Below are positions 10,029 to 21,200 of a stretch of 55,248 nt of DNA, piece after piece (positions within the stretch are counted from its first letter, which is position 1; every line of letters begins with the position of its first letter). This stretch comes from Spirogloea muscicola. Taxonomy: Eukaryota > Streptophyta > Zygnematophyceae > Spirogloeales > Spirogloeaceae. Below the pieces are notes generated by a model. It worked only from the letters and a program-made list of their open reading frames with translations, did no database searches and was not told the DNA's origin. The position numbers and the translations under genes were made by a program. The stretch spans positions 56,053-111,300 of the forward strand of contig WELB01000252.1 of NCBI GenBank assembly GCA_009602725.1, in the 5' to 3' direction.

Positions 10029-13000
10029 TCACAGGCGGGCGCTTGGCCGTGCGCCACTTTGCGCATCTTTCGCAGCCTTTGCATAGCGGTCTCGGAGCAC
10101 GCGCCGCATGATTTTGTTCGTGGCCGTCCTCGGAAGACTCGGCGCCACAGCCACGTGTTGCACCTATTAGACCAACATAAGAGCTCCCGCTTCAAGCTTC
10201 ACAATAGCTAATAAGCTTCCACTTGCCAGAAGCACACTACACACGCTACCATTGATGCTGATTAGCAACAATTTTAAGGTCATGGAATTACATTTCTACA
10301 GTTTACCTTAAAAAGGGGATTCAGCTTTTTCTGTAGGGCAGTCGTAAAAGCTTTCACTAGTGCCGACTCTCCAGCCTTCGACCCCTCCTTGAGCACAGCC
10401 ACAACAAGGAGCTGCTCTGGACCGCCCCCCAGTGGCGGTAGCCCGATGGCTGCCGTCTCGAGGATGTCCTCAGCTGCACCATTGCAGATGCGCTCAATCT
10501 CCACCGAGCTGACCTGCATGACCCCATTTCACCAGTAGCAAGAGTAAGCCAAGTCACAACGACTTCGGATTACTGAGCCTGCGAACAAGAGCATGTATAA
10601 GTCAGTAGGAGAAGAGAGCTGAGAGAGCTGAGAAGTCTCAGTCGACCACTCTTCACAGGTAACATTCAGTGGGAATTTGAACATGGACTCGACTTTCACC
10701 AGGCACTCAATTTGAGCAGATAGATTGAGCAATGACAACCTTGATGCCACCAAGGTTCATGGTGTCATCGACGCGCCCCTGGGCGCGAAAGTAGCCGCCG
10801 GGCAGTCGCTCAAGCTCATCGCCATGCCGCCGAAGGGTCTACATTCATAAGAGCCACTGTTATGGTTGACTGCATGACTCTTTCCTTCCATCTTACTATA
10901 CTTACTGCAACTTGACTGCAACCACTACAACTTCAACCTTCAGCAAAGTGAGTCGGGTTGGCCCCAAGTAGTGGGACTTTGGCAGAGGAGCTCACCAAGC
11001 CCTGCACCTGGGGCATGCCGCGGAAGTACACCTTGTCGTGGTCGGTGTTGAGCAGCTTCGAGGAGGAGCCTAGCATGTGTGGCCAGAGTGCGCACTCGCC
11101 ACTCCCCACATTGCCTTCAGACTGACATGACAAGGACCACAGTATGAAATCATTGCGCAACATGGGCACACTACAAGAGGGTTTTGAAGACAGCTATATT
11201 GCAATGCACAAAGTGCATTGTACAGCGGGAAGCAGCCATAAGTCAAGATGTGAAAGCTGGCTGGTGAGTCATGGAGCTGACCAGCGGCTGGCCAGATTGG
11301 TCGAGGATGTACAACCGGCAGCCCATAGCTGGCGTGCTGAAAGCAGCGAGAGCCTGCGGTTGCAGCAGGGACCCAGTGAGGAAAGCGCCGCCAATCTCTG
11401 TGCCGCCGCAGTACTCAATGATGGGGCACCGGTACTGCGCTCGTGACGTTAGCCAGAGGTAGTCGTCCACGTTGGAGGCCTCGCCGGTCGAGCTGAAACA
11501 CCTGCAGTTAAAGTTGTTCTTGACTCTCGATCAACACCGTTGAATTTTTCCAATGAACTGAAGCTGTTGAACTGAAGCGCAAGTAACCTTGGGTCTCAAC
11601 AACAACCACCCCAGACAACTGCATCCAAGGTCAATCTGATGCAAAATCTAGCAAGACAAGCGTTTTGACTAGCTGCTGTGCTTGAAGAAGAGGTGCTGAT
11701 GCGTAAGTAACGACATTAATGTAGACTTGGCTTGAGGATCTTGTGATCTTGAGGATCTTGTGATCTTGTGGTCTTGGGGTTCTGGTTGGTAGGTGCACAC
11801 CGAAGCTCGGGCCACTCAATGCCATCGAGGCAACGCGACGACCTCCAAGCCTTCGCAAGGCTGGGGACGAGCCCAAGCACCGTCACGCGCGCATCCTGCC
11901 CACGTAAGCGCCCCGAGGTCACAGAGGTTGGCCAGAGCAAGAGCATGACTATGGCCTTCCACGCTCATGCCTGCTGCCTTCTGCTGGTTGGAGCACCACT
12001 GAGAATCCCACTTAACATCTGCCACTCCAGCAGCTACTCATGCAGCAGATTGACTGCAAATAACCTCAAAGATTATTAAGAGTGGCCCGTTAAATTCCAG
12101 AGTCATGTGGTGACTGACCCGAACGAATCTTGCAAAGCCTCGAGTCACAGGCGATCCGTTGTACAGAGCGATGGTCGCGCCGTTGTAGAGGGCAGCGAAT
12201 ATGAGCCACGGCCCCATCATCCACCCCAGGCTCGTCGGCCACGCCACGACGTCGCCAGCCTTGAGGTCGTGGTGCGCCCATGCGTCCGTGGCCGCCTTCA
12301 ACGGCGTCAGGTGCGTCCAGGGGATTGCTTTTGGTGCACCTGGTCGATTGTGGGTTGGTTTTCAAATTAGTAGTAGCCTATCCATCAATCATCAGTGGAT
12401 TGTAGTACCACGACCTCTATCTGAATCATAAAGCATAGACCCAGAGGCCTTAGAGTATAGACCTTCACAATATTTCCATCTTCAGTATATGCACTTAACA
12501 GCAGGTAAATTCGCTTCAGTCTGGAGTTCCAGTCAGTATTCAGCATGTATCTGCCAGAGCAGTCAGCAATGGCAGCTACCTCTCAGATATGAGACAAGCT
12601 TCTTTACTTGATAGGATGTTAGCCAATAGGCGGCACATAGCACAGAGAAGTCTGACCCACCGGTGGTGCCCGATGAGAAGAGGATGTTCATGGTGGCCTC
12701 CGCCGAGCAGGGCACCGGTGCAAACGCTCTGACATACCGGGAGTCACTAAGAGATGGAGTTCAGCCGCTGTTCCCAATGCGTGACTCTGATGCCACACAG
12801 CTAAGAAAGCTGAATTCACCTCAGTGTTAGCAGCTTGTTCGTAATACTGAGCACAACTTGATTGTAAACCTTGTCCTTTCTCCTGTCCCGTGCCCACACC
12901 TTGTGTCAGCATCATTGGGAAGCTCCATGAAGTCTTGCCAGCTGAGGTCTCCGGCTCGCAGCGGTGCGGCTAGCTTCTCCGAAGCTGGGATGACGATTGC

Positions 13001-15555
13001 CCGAATTTGGAGAGCCCGTTTATCAGGGCCGGCCCCTTCAATCGCTGCGACCACGCGGCTGCGAGACAGAGCTCAAGATTGGCAGCGTCCTGGAAGCAAG
13101 CACGTACCCATGTCTCATGAGAAGGGCAGCCTGAGCTGCCTAGCTTGTCTGACATACGACAATCTACTGATATGGCCTAGCAGCTCGTGAAAGGACTTAG
13201 GAAGTGCGCACCTGTACAGTGGGAGAACCTTATTCCCACGCACAATGACGTCCTGCGATGACAGAGCCACAAGATGGCAAGGACATGAGATCTGGAATGC
13301 TGACCAACTCTTTTCTCCAATTATGCTGCAATGAATGTGTCAGACACCCACACTCTCGTTCTGTTTAATTATGAGTTAAGTGGCAGTTGTCAGTCAAGCA
13401 GTGTGTCTAAGACGAAGTTAGTCAGCTACTATGATCCCACAAGGAAATAGGGAGTGGAGCTAGCATGCCAAGTTCTTACTGTGACTATATCGGCGGGGGA
13501 GGAGGCGGCATGCCTGCGTCACGATGGCGGCAGCATTGGAGATCCGGAGCCTGGTGGCTACCTCGCCCGCGGAGAAGCTGTCAGCAATCGAGACGACGGC
13601 GCAGCCGGCCAGCACAATGCCGAGGTAGGCCACCACTGCAAGCTGGTGCATCGGAGCGTTGATGGCAACGGCGGCGCCCGTTGCCAGGCCCAGCGCCCGA
13701 ATGGAGGCTGCCACGGCTCTGCCATATTCCAGCACAAGGAGTCAATGGTTTTTCGACACTTAGTCAGCTGGCAGTAATGACGTCTACAGCGTTGTCCTGC
13801 ATGGTCAGGGCTCATTAAGGGGCTATTTGTGAGGGCTGAATCACAGTCAACCAAGCAGCAATCTTGGGTGAACCTTGACAATAGCAGCCAATGGCCTCAC
13901 TGTGACAGGAGGAGCAGCACTTGATAGTCTCGGGCAATTTGTGAGGGCAAGTCTCCAGGATTCAAGATGATCCACTGTCTAGAGAATTTGCTAAATCATG
14001 TGCTGTGGGCTCAATGGTGTTAAATACTACACGTAATATTTAGATTCCAGCATTGTTGATGTCAGGGTCGCGGCTTAGCACGGACCTGGCCTGGGCCCGC
14101 AGCTCGGACAGCGTGAGGCGCTGCAGCGGCGCGTCGTCTCCGTCATCAGCCTCGCTGCGCCAGACGATGGCGCAGCCGTCGTCCTTCCGCTGGCCACCGG
14201 GGTGCAGGCAGCTGCTGGCGGCATTCAGGACCGCTCCCGGCAGCCAGGCACCCACGAATCTGTTGGCGCTTGTGTCGAGAACTTGAGATGGTACTGCGTG
14301 GAAGTGGACGGCCAGCTCCTTCAGGACCAGCGGCCAATACACCTGGCGCTCGTACACGACATACTGAGATTCAGGTCTTTGTTTCGTGGGATTTGAAAAG
14401 GGCATTCCATCCGCATATGCATCTGGATTATCTGGAAGAGGACGTGGCACACCTGCAAGTTCAAAGACGTGCATAGGAAAAAAGGTTAAATCTACACCCA
14501 AAATAGTAACCCAATTTTGGGATTGCATCTAAATTTGTTTTGTGGATACTGAAGGCCATAGATATTTCCTAACCATAATAAATCCTTGCGAATAGGGCAG
14601 AGACAGCTCCCATATACAGCATTTGGGTTTAAGTGTAAGTCTGAGGCCAAGCGTTCAGTGCAGGCGCTACTAGCAAGCTGGATGTGAACCTTAATCCCTA
14701 AAACCTAAACCGTCAACCCGAAAACCACCTCGGGCTGGTCTACAGAGAGCCGCTGGAAGGCCGCAAACTCCGCAGCGGCGTCCTCCAGCTCCTTGCCGTT
14801 CCGGAATTTCAGCAGGCGGCCGACGTTGGTGGCCCTCGCCTCTGCCCTGCAAGACCGTCGCCGGCAGCCGATTCCTCCGTCAGAAACGGCGAAGTTACGA
14901 GAGAGATTGTTTGCCTTGTAATTTTGCCTTATTTTTTGGTCTAGGTTTAGCATTCAGGGTTTAGATGCAGCTTACTAAGCGGCGTGTGGGAATAGGCAAG
15001 TCCTCCAGTGATGGCGGCAACATCTTGGCCGACACCGCCGCCTCCGTCCTTGGAGAGTCTGCCATATTAGGATCAAATCCAGGGTGAAGGGCTGAAGGCA
15101 TTAGGGTTTATGGGTTAGGTTTAGGGCTTTGGGTTCGAGGGCATGGCCCTGCGAGGCGCAGTCCGCGTACAAGGATGGCGTCCAGACGGGCGGCGGCCCA
15201 ACATCAGCGTCCCAGCCCGCGAATGCGGTGTCGTAGAGAAGCCGATGGACCGCCCATGGCTGCTCCGGCCGGAGGAGCTCGCGGGCTGCGCTTTGCCAGG
15301 CGGCTGCCGGCGCTCCATCGCCGTCGCCGGCCTCCTTGCGCAAGCGCCTGCGGTGTCGAGGCGGCCCCAGCGTCAGCTGCGTAAGCGGCTGAAGCCAGCA
15401 CTATAACGACGTCCATCATAGCAAAGGACTGGCCAGTACAAAGCGAAGGCCTCGGCATCGCGGGCGGCGAAGCCGCCGGCGACCAGGTCCTCGGCGCGCA
15501 GCGCCGCGAGCGCCGCCGCTGCTGCGCGGCTGCCTTGGCGCCCTTCTTGGGCCAT
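10029..15555 (-). CDS. AAE18: Peroxisomal acyl-activating enzyme, AAE17/AAE18 type
   Basis: An AMP-forming acyl-CoA ligase of the ANL superfamily. Fifteen exons in phase give 747 residues (Arabidopsis AAE18 is about 725): 15555-15440, 15347-15171, 14846-14729, 14342-14086, 13718-13514, 13252-13212, 13058-12900, 12728-12661, 12339-12119, 11895-11801, 11501-11282, 11121-10996, 10838-10740, 10513-10307, 10163-10029. Landmarks: the family-specific N-terminal half ([34 protein letters not shown]), P-loop [17 protein letters not shown] near residue 375, [37 protein letters not shown], and catalytic Lys in [10 protein letters not shown]. The C terminus SARL ends in ARL, a plausible PTS1 peroxisomal signal. 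Exon 5 uses a GC donor. The last intron and promoter regions contain TTTAGGG-like tracts. In plants AAE18 can activate 2,4-DB; the native substrate is unsettled. Confidence 0.92.
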
Positions 15556-16954
15556 CAGTGTCGCCGTGGTTTAGGGTTAGATTTTGGGGTTGTGCATCTG
15601 AGGATAATGATGAGGGAATGCTTATTTGCATGCAGATCAGGGAGATGAGCGGTCGCCAAACTCGGACTGCCAGATTGCCAGTATTAGGTAGCTTTCTGTC
15701 TTTTGATTTATTTTCATTTGTTTGTATCGTTGGCCATTCAATCATGACCTCGTCCATGGTCATTAGGCTATCAAGGTGGGATGCTATTTCATACGACGCT
15801 TCACACTTGCAAGTCACATTTGCAAGAGGTTAAGATTTGAGTTGGTCAGGCAATGATTACCTTCTGGAATAGGATATTGAGCCTGTCCTAAGTCAGCCTC
15901 TAAAGCAAGGCATTGCGTGGCTCAGAAAATAGCCTCTCTTTGAAAACGCGACGTGACTTAATGCCCTTATTATGAATGGAGACTCTTTCCAACTTCAAGA
16001 ACGGGAACGAGAGAGGGCATCTCTTTGTGACGAAGAATGCAAGCTGCGCAGAAATAGACATCTGAGCAAGTTGTTCAGTAAACATCGTGATGACTCCGTC
16101 CATGCTACACAGTAGGTTTTCAAAAGCACTTCTATGAGTGTGTGCTGCGGCAGGCATGATAACAAGCACAATGTGGAGTAGGACTGCTAGTAGTGCTTCT
16201 CTCAAGCTGAACAATGCTAGGATAGACGGAAGGTAAGTAGGCGCCAAAATTGGAGTATCTTGCCCGTGATAGATCTGTGCTTTCACTCCATTAACGGGTT
16301 CTCTTGGTCTTGAACGATGTCTGCAAGCTGGAGTTGTGCCACTCGCCCAATTTCCAGCGGATGCATCTTGGCCTCTACAGCCTTCACATACAAAGGGACT
16401 GGAGGCCAAATTTAAGCAACTAATAGGTTGCTTAATTTTACTGGAGCTTGGAAAAGCAAAGAAGCTGCTAGACATGCTGTTTACACCTGTTTGGCTGTCC
16501 GAAAGATACGGGACGAGCACTGCAGTGTGCCAGGCTCGACGACAACATGCGTTCCACAGTCCACCTGACATGCCCACGATCACCAAAGCACCTTTTCTTT
16601 CGGCGCTCCGGCTTCCCTGGTCAGCTTGTTGACACTGTATGTGCTCAACTGTGGGTACTAATGTCACTTTGTTACCTTAGCCACCTCAGAATAGGGCTTC
16701 GTTCATGTAGCTAAGTTCTAGCACTAATTTTTGCCTGAACAATGAATTGGCTTGAATTGGCCTCCCTTGCATTTCATGCGCACCACGCACCTTCTCTCTA
16801 TGACATGTCGGCTGGTTGCCAACTCTCGAACTTGGCTTCTAAGCCCACATGGTACCAGTATACCTTTGGGCTGGCCCCTCTCAACCACAACCTGAGCGAA
16901 TCTCAAATCAACAATCTAAGCCTTCAAAGTTCCAGGATTCTCCGTCAGAGAAGA

Positions 16955-17040
16955 AATGCTCGCCCATAGAGAAGAGTGGCTGGCAAAGCCAGCCCAAGAA
17001 TGGACAATATCCCAAGCCAAAGAAAGAGGTGCCGAAAAAG
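16955..17040 (-). repeat. Dispersed repeat family A, copy 1
   Basis: Inverted copy of the family seen at 40850-40945 and 41515-41630: GCTCGCCCATAGAG, then GCTGGCAAAGCCAGCCC, then a word close to GGACAATGTCCAAAGCC. Frames through it read FFGLGYCPFLGWLCQP, close to the equivalent frame in other copies. This reflects sequence conservation, not proof of coding. Confidence 0.6.
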
Positions 17041-17239
17041 AACCACACTGCAGTCCATGCCGTCGCCCCGTAGGCTGGCCTCTCCACAGCCATTGCCTTA
17101 CTTGGGGAGAGAAGGCGCGCGGTGCTTTGGGAGAGCTATTTCTCTGCATCTCTGATCTGCGGCTGCTTAGCAGGGGTTACTGAGTGTCTCGTAGCAGCTT
17201 TGTTTCTGTTACTTAGCGCTTCCCCTGGCCCCCTTCTCG

Positions 17240-17335
17240 TACTCTGTTCATTTTTTGTCGGGCTGGTTGTTCCAGCCCCTATTCTCAATGGGCGAGCACT
17301 TTCTTCTATTTCTCCGACCTGCGGCTTGCTTAGCA
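17240..17335 (+). repeat. Dispersed repeat family A, copy 2 (diverged)
   Basis: A diverged direct copy: GGGCTGGTTGTTCCAGCCCC followed by a short gap and ATGGGCGAGCACTTTCTTCT. With copy 1 it forms an inverted pair about 200 nt apart. Confidence 0.5.
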
Positions 17336-17607
17336 GAAGAAAGGCAGGGGCTACTGAGTTTCCCGGTGCGTCGTCTTGTGTCTCATGTAGTCAGCAATCG
17401 CAGCTGAGTCGAGCAGGATATGCTACACAATGGCTGAATGTAGCAAGCACTCGGCAGCGAGCTCTATTTCTATTTCTTCCTAGACTCCTGACGGTGGTCA
17501 AAGGCCGGCCGTACTGGGAGCGAAGGGGTCTTGTCGGCTGGGGATAGCGAAGCGGTACCGCCGCCTTTTCCTTGCCTTCCCGGCTCCCTAGAGACAGCCC
17601 CGCCTGA

Positions 17608-17644
17608 GCGCTCGACACGTGGCATGGTGCCAGGTGTCGAGCGC
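17608..17644. promoter_or_regulatory. Hairpin containing a G-box (CACGTG)
   Basis: Arms GCGCTCGACACGTGGCA (17608-17624) and TGCCAGGTGTCGAGCGC (17628-17644) pair at 16 of 17 positions around a TGG loop. The left arm holds CACGTG inside GACACGTGGC, the plant G-box/ABRE core bound by many bZIP factors. It lies about 660 nt upstream of the bZIP start codon. Confidence 0.55.
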
Positions 17645-17695
17645 CGGAGGGCGATCTCGGCACGCCGCCCGTGGTCGATGGGTGGGGGCCACTAT

Positions 17696-17705
17696 TTGAC
17701 GTCAA
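17696..17705. promoter_or_regulatory. Palindromic CRE-type site TTGACGTCAA
   Basis: A perfect 10-bp palindrome containing TGACGTCA, the classical bZIP binding site, about 580 nt upstream of the bZIP gene's ATG. It stands near the G-box hairpin and the nested inverted repeat. Confidence 0.5.
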
Positions 17706-17786
17706 ATCGCTTTCCAGGCTTGAGGTCGACGGCCTCCTGACGTTCGGTGGAAGCGGCGTAGTGTAGGGCTCGCCGTCTCGAGCTAT

Positions 17787-17880
17787 CCCCGTCAATGAGG
17801 TGGGAGTATGTGGGGCTATTTAAAGAGCGTCAAATTTTCCCGACATACTCCCCTCGGGAAAACTATTGCCCCTGACGGGG
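17787..17880. promoter_or_regulatory. Nested inverted rep around TATTTAAA (likely core promoter)
   Basis: Outer arms CCCCGTCA (17787-17794) and TGACGGGG (17873-17880) enclose inner arms GGGAGTATGT (17802-17811) and ACATACTCCC (17843-17852), all perfect. A TATA-like TATTTAAA sits between the inner arms at 17817-17824. The position suggests the bZIP core promoter. A small inverted-repeat element is the alternative. Confidence 0.5.
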
Positions 17881-17940
17881 ACTCAGCCGCCGTCTGGGCC
17901 CCGCCAAGCGGGACCGTCAGCCCCACGAGCCCCGACGTGC

Positions 17941-18054
17941 GCCGTCCGATGCGCCGGCGGCTCGCGCCGTCCACCGTCGGATGGCTGGCCGACGTGGCAG
18001 CGCCCCGCTGACTTGGCGCCCGCGGGCGCGCCGCGGGTCGTGAGCCGTCCGATG
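17941..18054. promoter_or_regulatory. Repeated GCCGTCCGATG motifs
   Basis: GCCGTCCGATG occurs at 17941-17951 and 18044-18054, with a related inverted form (CCGTCGGATGG) at about 17974-17984. The same word is found at 40182-40192, with GCCGTCCAATG at 40146-40156, upstream of another CGG-flanked start codon. The spacing from gene starts suggests a shared promoter element. Confidence 0.4.
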
Positions 18055-18250
18055 CGAGCAATCGCGCGGCCCGCGCGCGGCGGGGGGGAATAGCCCACGG
18101 TTTGATCTAGGCACGCCCGGGGGGCCCCCTGGTAAGGGCCACCGTGTGGCGCTGGGCGGCCCGGGGGAAATTCTGGATTTGCACACTAATCGGATGCGCC
18201 GCGTGATTGTGGCGGACGGCCCCCCCACGACCCCCAAGGCCCGCCGCGTC

Positions 18251-18251
<1 letters not shown>

Positions 18252-18284
<33 letters not shown>
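18252..18284. repeat. CGG triplet tract before the bZIP start codon
   Basis: An uninterrupted run of CGG/GGC triplets ends directly at the ATG at 18285 and is followed 10 nt later by the assembly gap. Similar tracts adjoin the presumed starts of four other genes here. Confidence 0.7.
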
Positions 18285-21200
18285 ATGGCCGGCGGCTNNN
18301 NNNNNNNNNNNNNNNNNNNNNNNNNNNNNNNNNNNNNNNNNNNNNNNNNNNNNNNNNNNNNNNNNNNNNNNNNNNNNNNNNNNNNNNNNNNNNNNNNNNN
18401 NNNNNNNNNNNNNNNNNNNNNNNNNNNNNNNNNNNNNNNNNNNNNNNNNNNNNNNNNNNNNNNNNNNNNNNNNNNNNNNNNNNNNNNNNNNNNNNNNNNN
18501 NNNNNNNNNNNNNNNNNNNNNNNNNNNNNNNNNNNNNNNNNNNNNNNNNNNNNNNNNNNNNNNNNNNNNNNNNNNNNNNNNNNNNNNNNNNNNNNNNNNN
18601 NNNNNNNNNNNNNNNNNNNNNNNNNNNNNNNNNNNNNNNNNNNNNNNNNNNNNNNNNNNNNNNNNNNNNNNNNNNNNNNNNNNNNNNNNNNNNNNNNNNN
18701 NNNNNNNNNNNNNNNNNNNNNNNNNNNNNNNNNNNNNNNNNNNNNNNNNNNNNNNNNNNNNNNNNNNNNNNNNNNNNNNNNNNNNNNNNNNNNNNNNNNN
18801 NNNNNNNNNNNNNNNNNNNNNNNNNNNNNNNNNNNNNNNNNNNNNNNNNNNNNNNNNNNNNNNNNNNNNNNNNNNNNNNNNNNNNNNNNNNNNNNNNNNN
18901 NNNNNNNNNNNNNNNNNNNNNNNNNNNNNNNNNNNNNNNNNNNNNNNNNNNNNNNNNNNNNNNNNNNNNNNNNNNNNNNNNNNNNNNNNNNNNNNNNNNN
19001 NNNNNNNNNNNNNNNNNNNNNNNNNNNNNNNNNNNNNNCGACGACACCGGCGGCGTCGGCGGCGCCGCAGCGGCGGCGGTCGATGCCTCCTTGGCGCTGG
19101 CAGGCCAGCGATCCGACAGCGCCACCGGCGGCAAAATCCATGGCAGTGGCCCCGAGGAGGTCAGGCGACTCGATCCTGCGACCTCCACAAGGGAGGACGA
19201 CCAGAACCTTACATCGGCGGCGGCGCCACCGGCAGCCATGAGGGCGGCGCCGGCCGAGCCTGCGGCGCCCAGCGGCCTGACGCAGCAGCAGCAGCGCAGC
19301 CCTGACCCGGCGGCCAGCCTTCAGGCCGGCATGCGCCGGTCGCTGCCGGCCTCGGCCAGTGACACCGCCGGCACGTCCAAGGGTGAGGGCTGAGCTCCTT
19401 GGAAGACCGTCTTGTTGTTACTCCAGTTGACCGCCATTTAAGATGCCCATTAGTGCTTGATTTGGGGATCCGGTTAACCCTCACCGTGGGTTCAACTTGT
19501 CATCGTGGGATTATTGGTGAGGGGCGCAGAGTCAAAGCTGGAGGACGCGGCAATGCTGGCGCGCTTCCCGAGCCTCGGCGAGTTCGAGTCCATCTTCAGC
19601 CTGGGCACTGGCGAGCTGCCGTCGCAGAGCGGCCTGCCGCCGCTCGAGTACCAGGTGGCGGTGCCTGAGGGCCTGGCCGGCGCGGACGTGGACGCGCTGC
19701 CGCCGGGCATGGCTGTCGGGGTCGGGGAGGAGGACGCCTCCTCGGTAGTCGGCATGGACGACGTCAAGGACGCCATCCTGTCGCTTGACGCCTCGCTGCC
19801 CTCGCTGCCGCCGGTGGACGATGCCGCGGGCGACATCGACGCGGCCTCCGCCGAGGTGACGGCCTCCCTCCGGGGCGGGGCAGCCGGCGGCAACGATGAC
19901 CGCAGCAGCGCGTTGGCAGAGCGGCTGGCGGCCCGGGGCGAGAAGCGGCACAAGGGCCGTCCGCGCAAGCGGGCGAGGCTGCCCCGGGAAGTGCCTGGCG
20001 GCGCCTCCGAAGCGGGGGCCCTGGTGCGGCGGTCCGCCGCTGGGGTAGCCATGGCGGCGGTGAAGCTGGAGGCGTCGGCGGCAGCCCCGAAGCTGGCAGG
20101 GCCGTCGGGGCTGACTCAGGCCCTCAAGGAGGCGCGCGGCAGGGGTGTCGCCGCCTGCCGCAGCTCTGGCATTGCCTCCGTCAAGGTATCTAGAAGCATG
20201 GCCGCCGCCGCTGGACAACGCACGTCGCCGCTCCGGCTAAGACATGCCGCAGTGTGGGAGGAGGCGGCCATGGCCAAGCTCTCGACGGGCTCGCTGACAG
20301 GCCAATGTTTGGCTCTGGCCGTTTCGCTTGCGCAGCTGGAGAGCGAGGACTCAGAGGCGCGGCACAGCCGGAAGTCGGCGGCGGCGGCGGCGCCAGCCTG
20401 CCTGCTGGACGAGCCGGGCACGGCGCTGGACCAGATGCCGGTGCGAGGCCGGGGCGCCGGCGGCGGCGACTGCGGCAGCGACGTCGCGGAGGAGGGCTCG
20501 TCGGACGAGGCGGCCAATGCCAGCCCCCAGCGGGACGCCGCCGCCGGTGGGAGGGCCAGAGCTCCTCGGCAGGCGGCGCGGCTGTTGGACAGGATGAAGG
20601 CTGGCAGCGGCGGCGGCAGCGGCGGTAGCGGCGATGGCGACAAGGGTCCTGCTGCCGGCGGCGCCGGTGCAGCGCACAAGCGGGGCGGCGCCGCCCCGCT
20701 GCCCGCCCGGCGGCTCAAGTCGGTGCCAAGCGAGGTGAGCAACAAACATGGCCGCCACGCCCTCTGCCCTTGATTTGCCAATTAGCATAATCGGCGGTTA
20801 AGACCAGCGTGCAGCCCTGTCTGACGACAGAGGTGGCACCCGTATTGCAGAGCGAGAGGGAGGACCGGCGGCTGCGGCGGGTGCAGGCCAACCGCGAGTC
20901 GGCGCGGCAGACCATCAGGCGGAAGCAGGTGCTGTGCGAGCAGCTCTCGCAGCGCGCCGCGACGCTGGCCAAGGCCAACGACGGCCTGCGCCAGGAGGTG
21001 GACGGCGCCAAGGCGCGGTGGACGGAGCTCTTTGAGCGGCAGCTGCAGCTCAAGCGCGAGGTGAGCGCGTCACCCCCGCTGGCACCGCCGCTGCAAGGAG
21101 TCCCCAGTTGACGACGCAGCCGCAAATGCTTAACGCATCGCAGCAATGACCCGTGCAAGAAGTACATTGAGATGATCCTAACAACATTAACAGATAGAAC

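Larger units (their letters stand above)
15556..17590. other. Repeat-bearing spacer upstream of AAE18 and bZIP
   Basis: This is the left part of a 2.7-kb divergent spacer. A TTTAGGG-like motif lies near 15570. The longest frame, minus strand 16667-15900 (about 255 residues), begins at GTG rather than ATG, has no recognised domain and matches no known family from memory. It could be an exon of an unrecognised gene, a mobile-element remnant or chance. Two copies of dispersed repeat family A lie at 16955-17040 and 17240-17335. Confidence 0.35.

Noticed and set aside
15900-16667. A 255-residue minus-strand ORF as a gene
   Set aside because: It begins with GTG, has mixed codon use and no recognisable domain. 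Noted in the spacer entry, not called a gene.
17917-19393. Long open frames on both strands across the N gap
   Set aside because: Most of their length is N. They cannot be read as protein, and the flanking frames disagree in phase.
19505-20773. A 422-codon single frame in the bZIP gene as one uninterrupted exon
   Set aside because: It starts at GTG inside an intron. Good splice sites at 20186 and 20335 remove a segment unlike its flanks while keeping frame.
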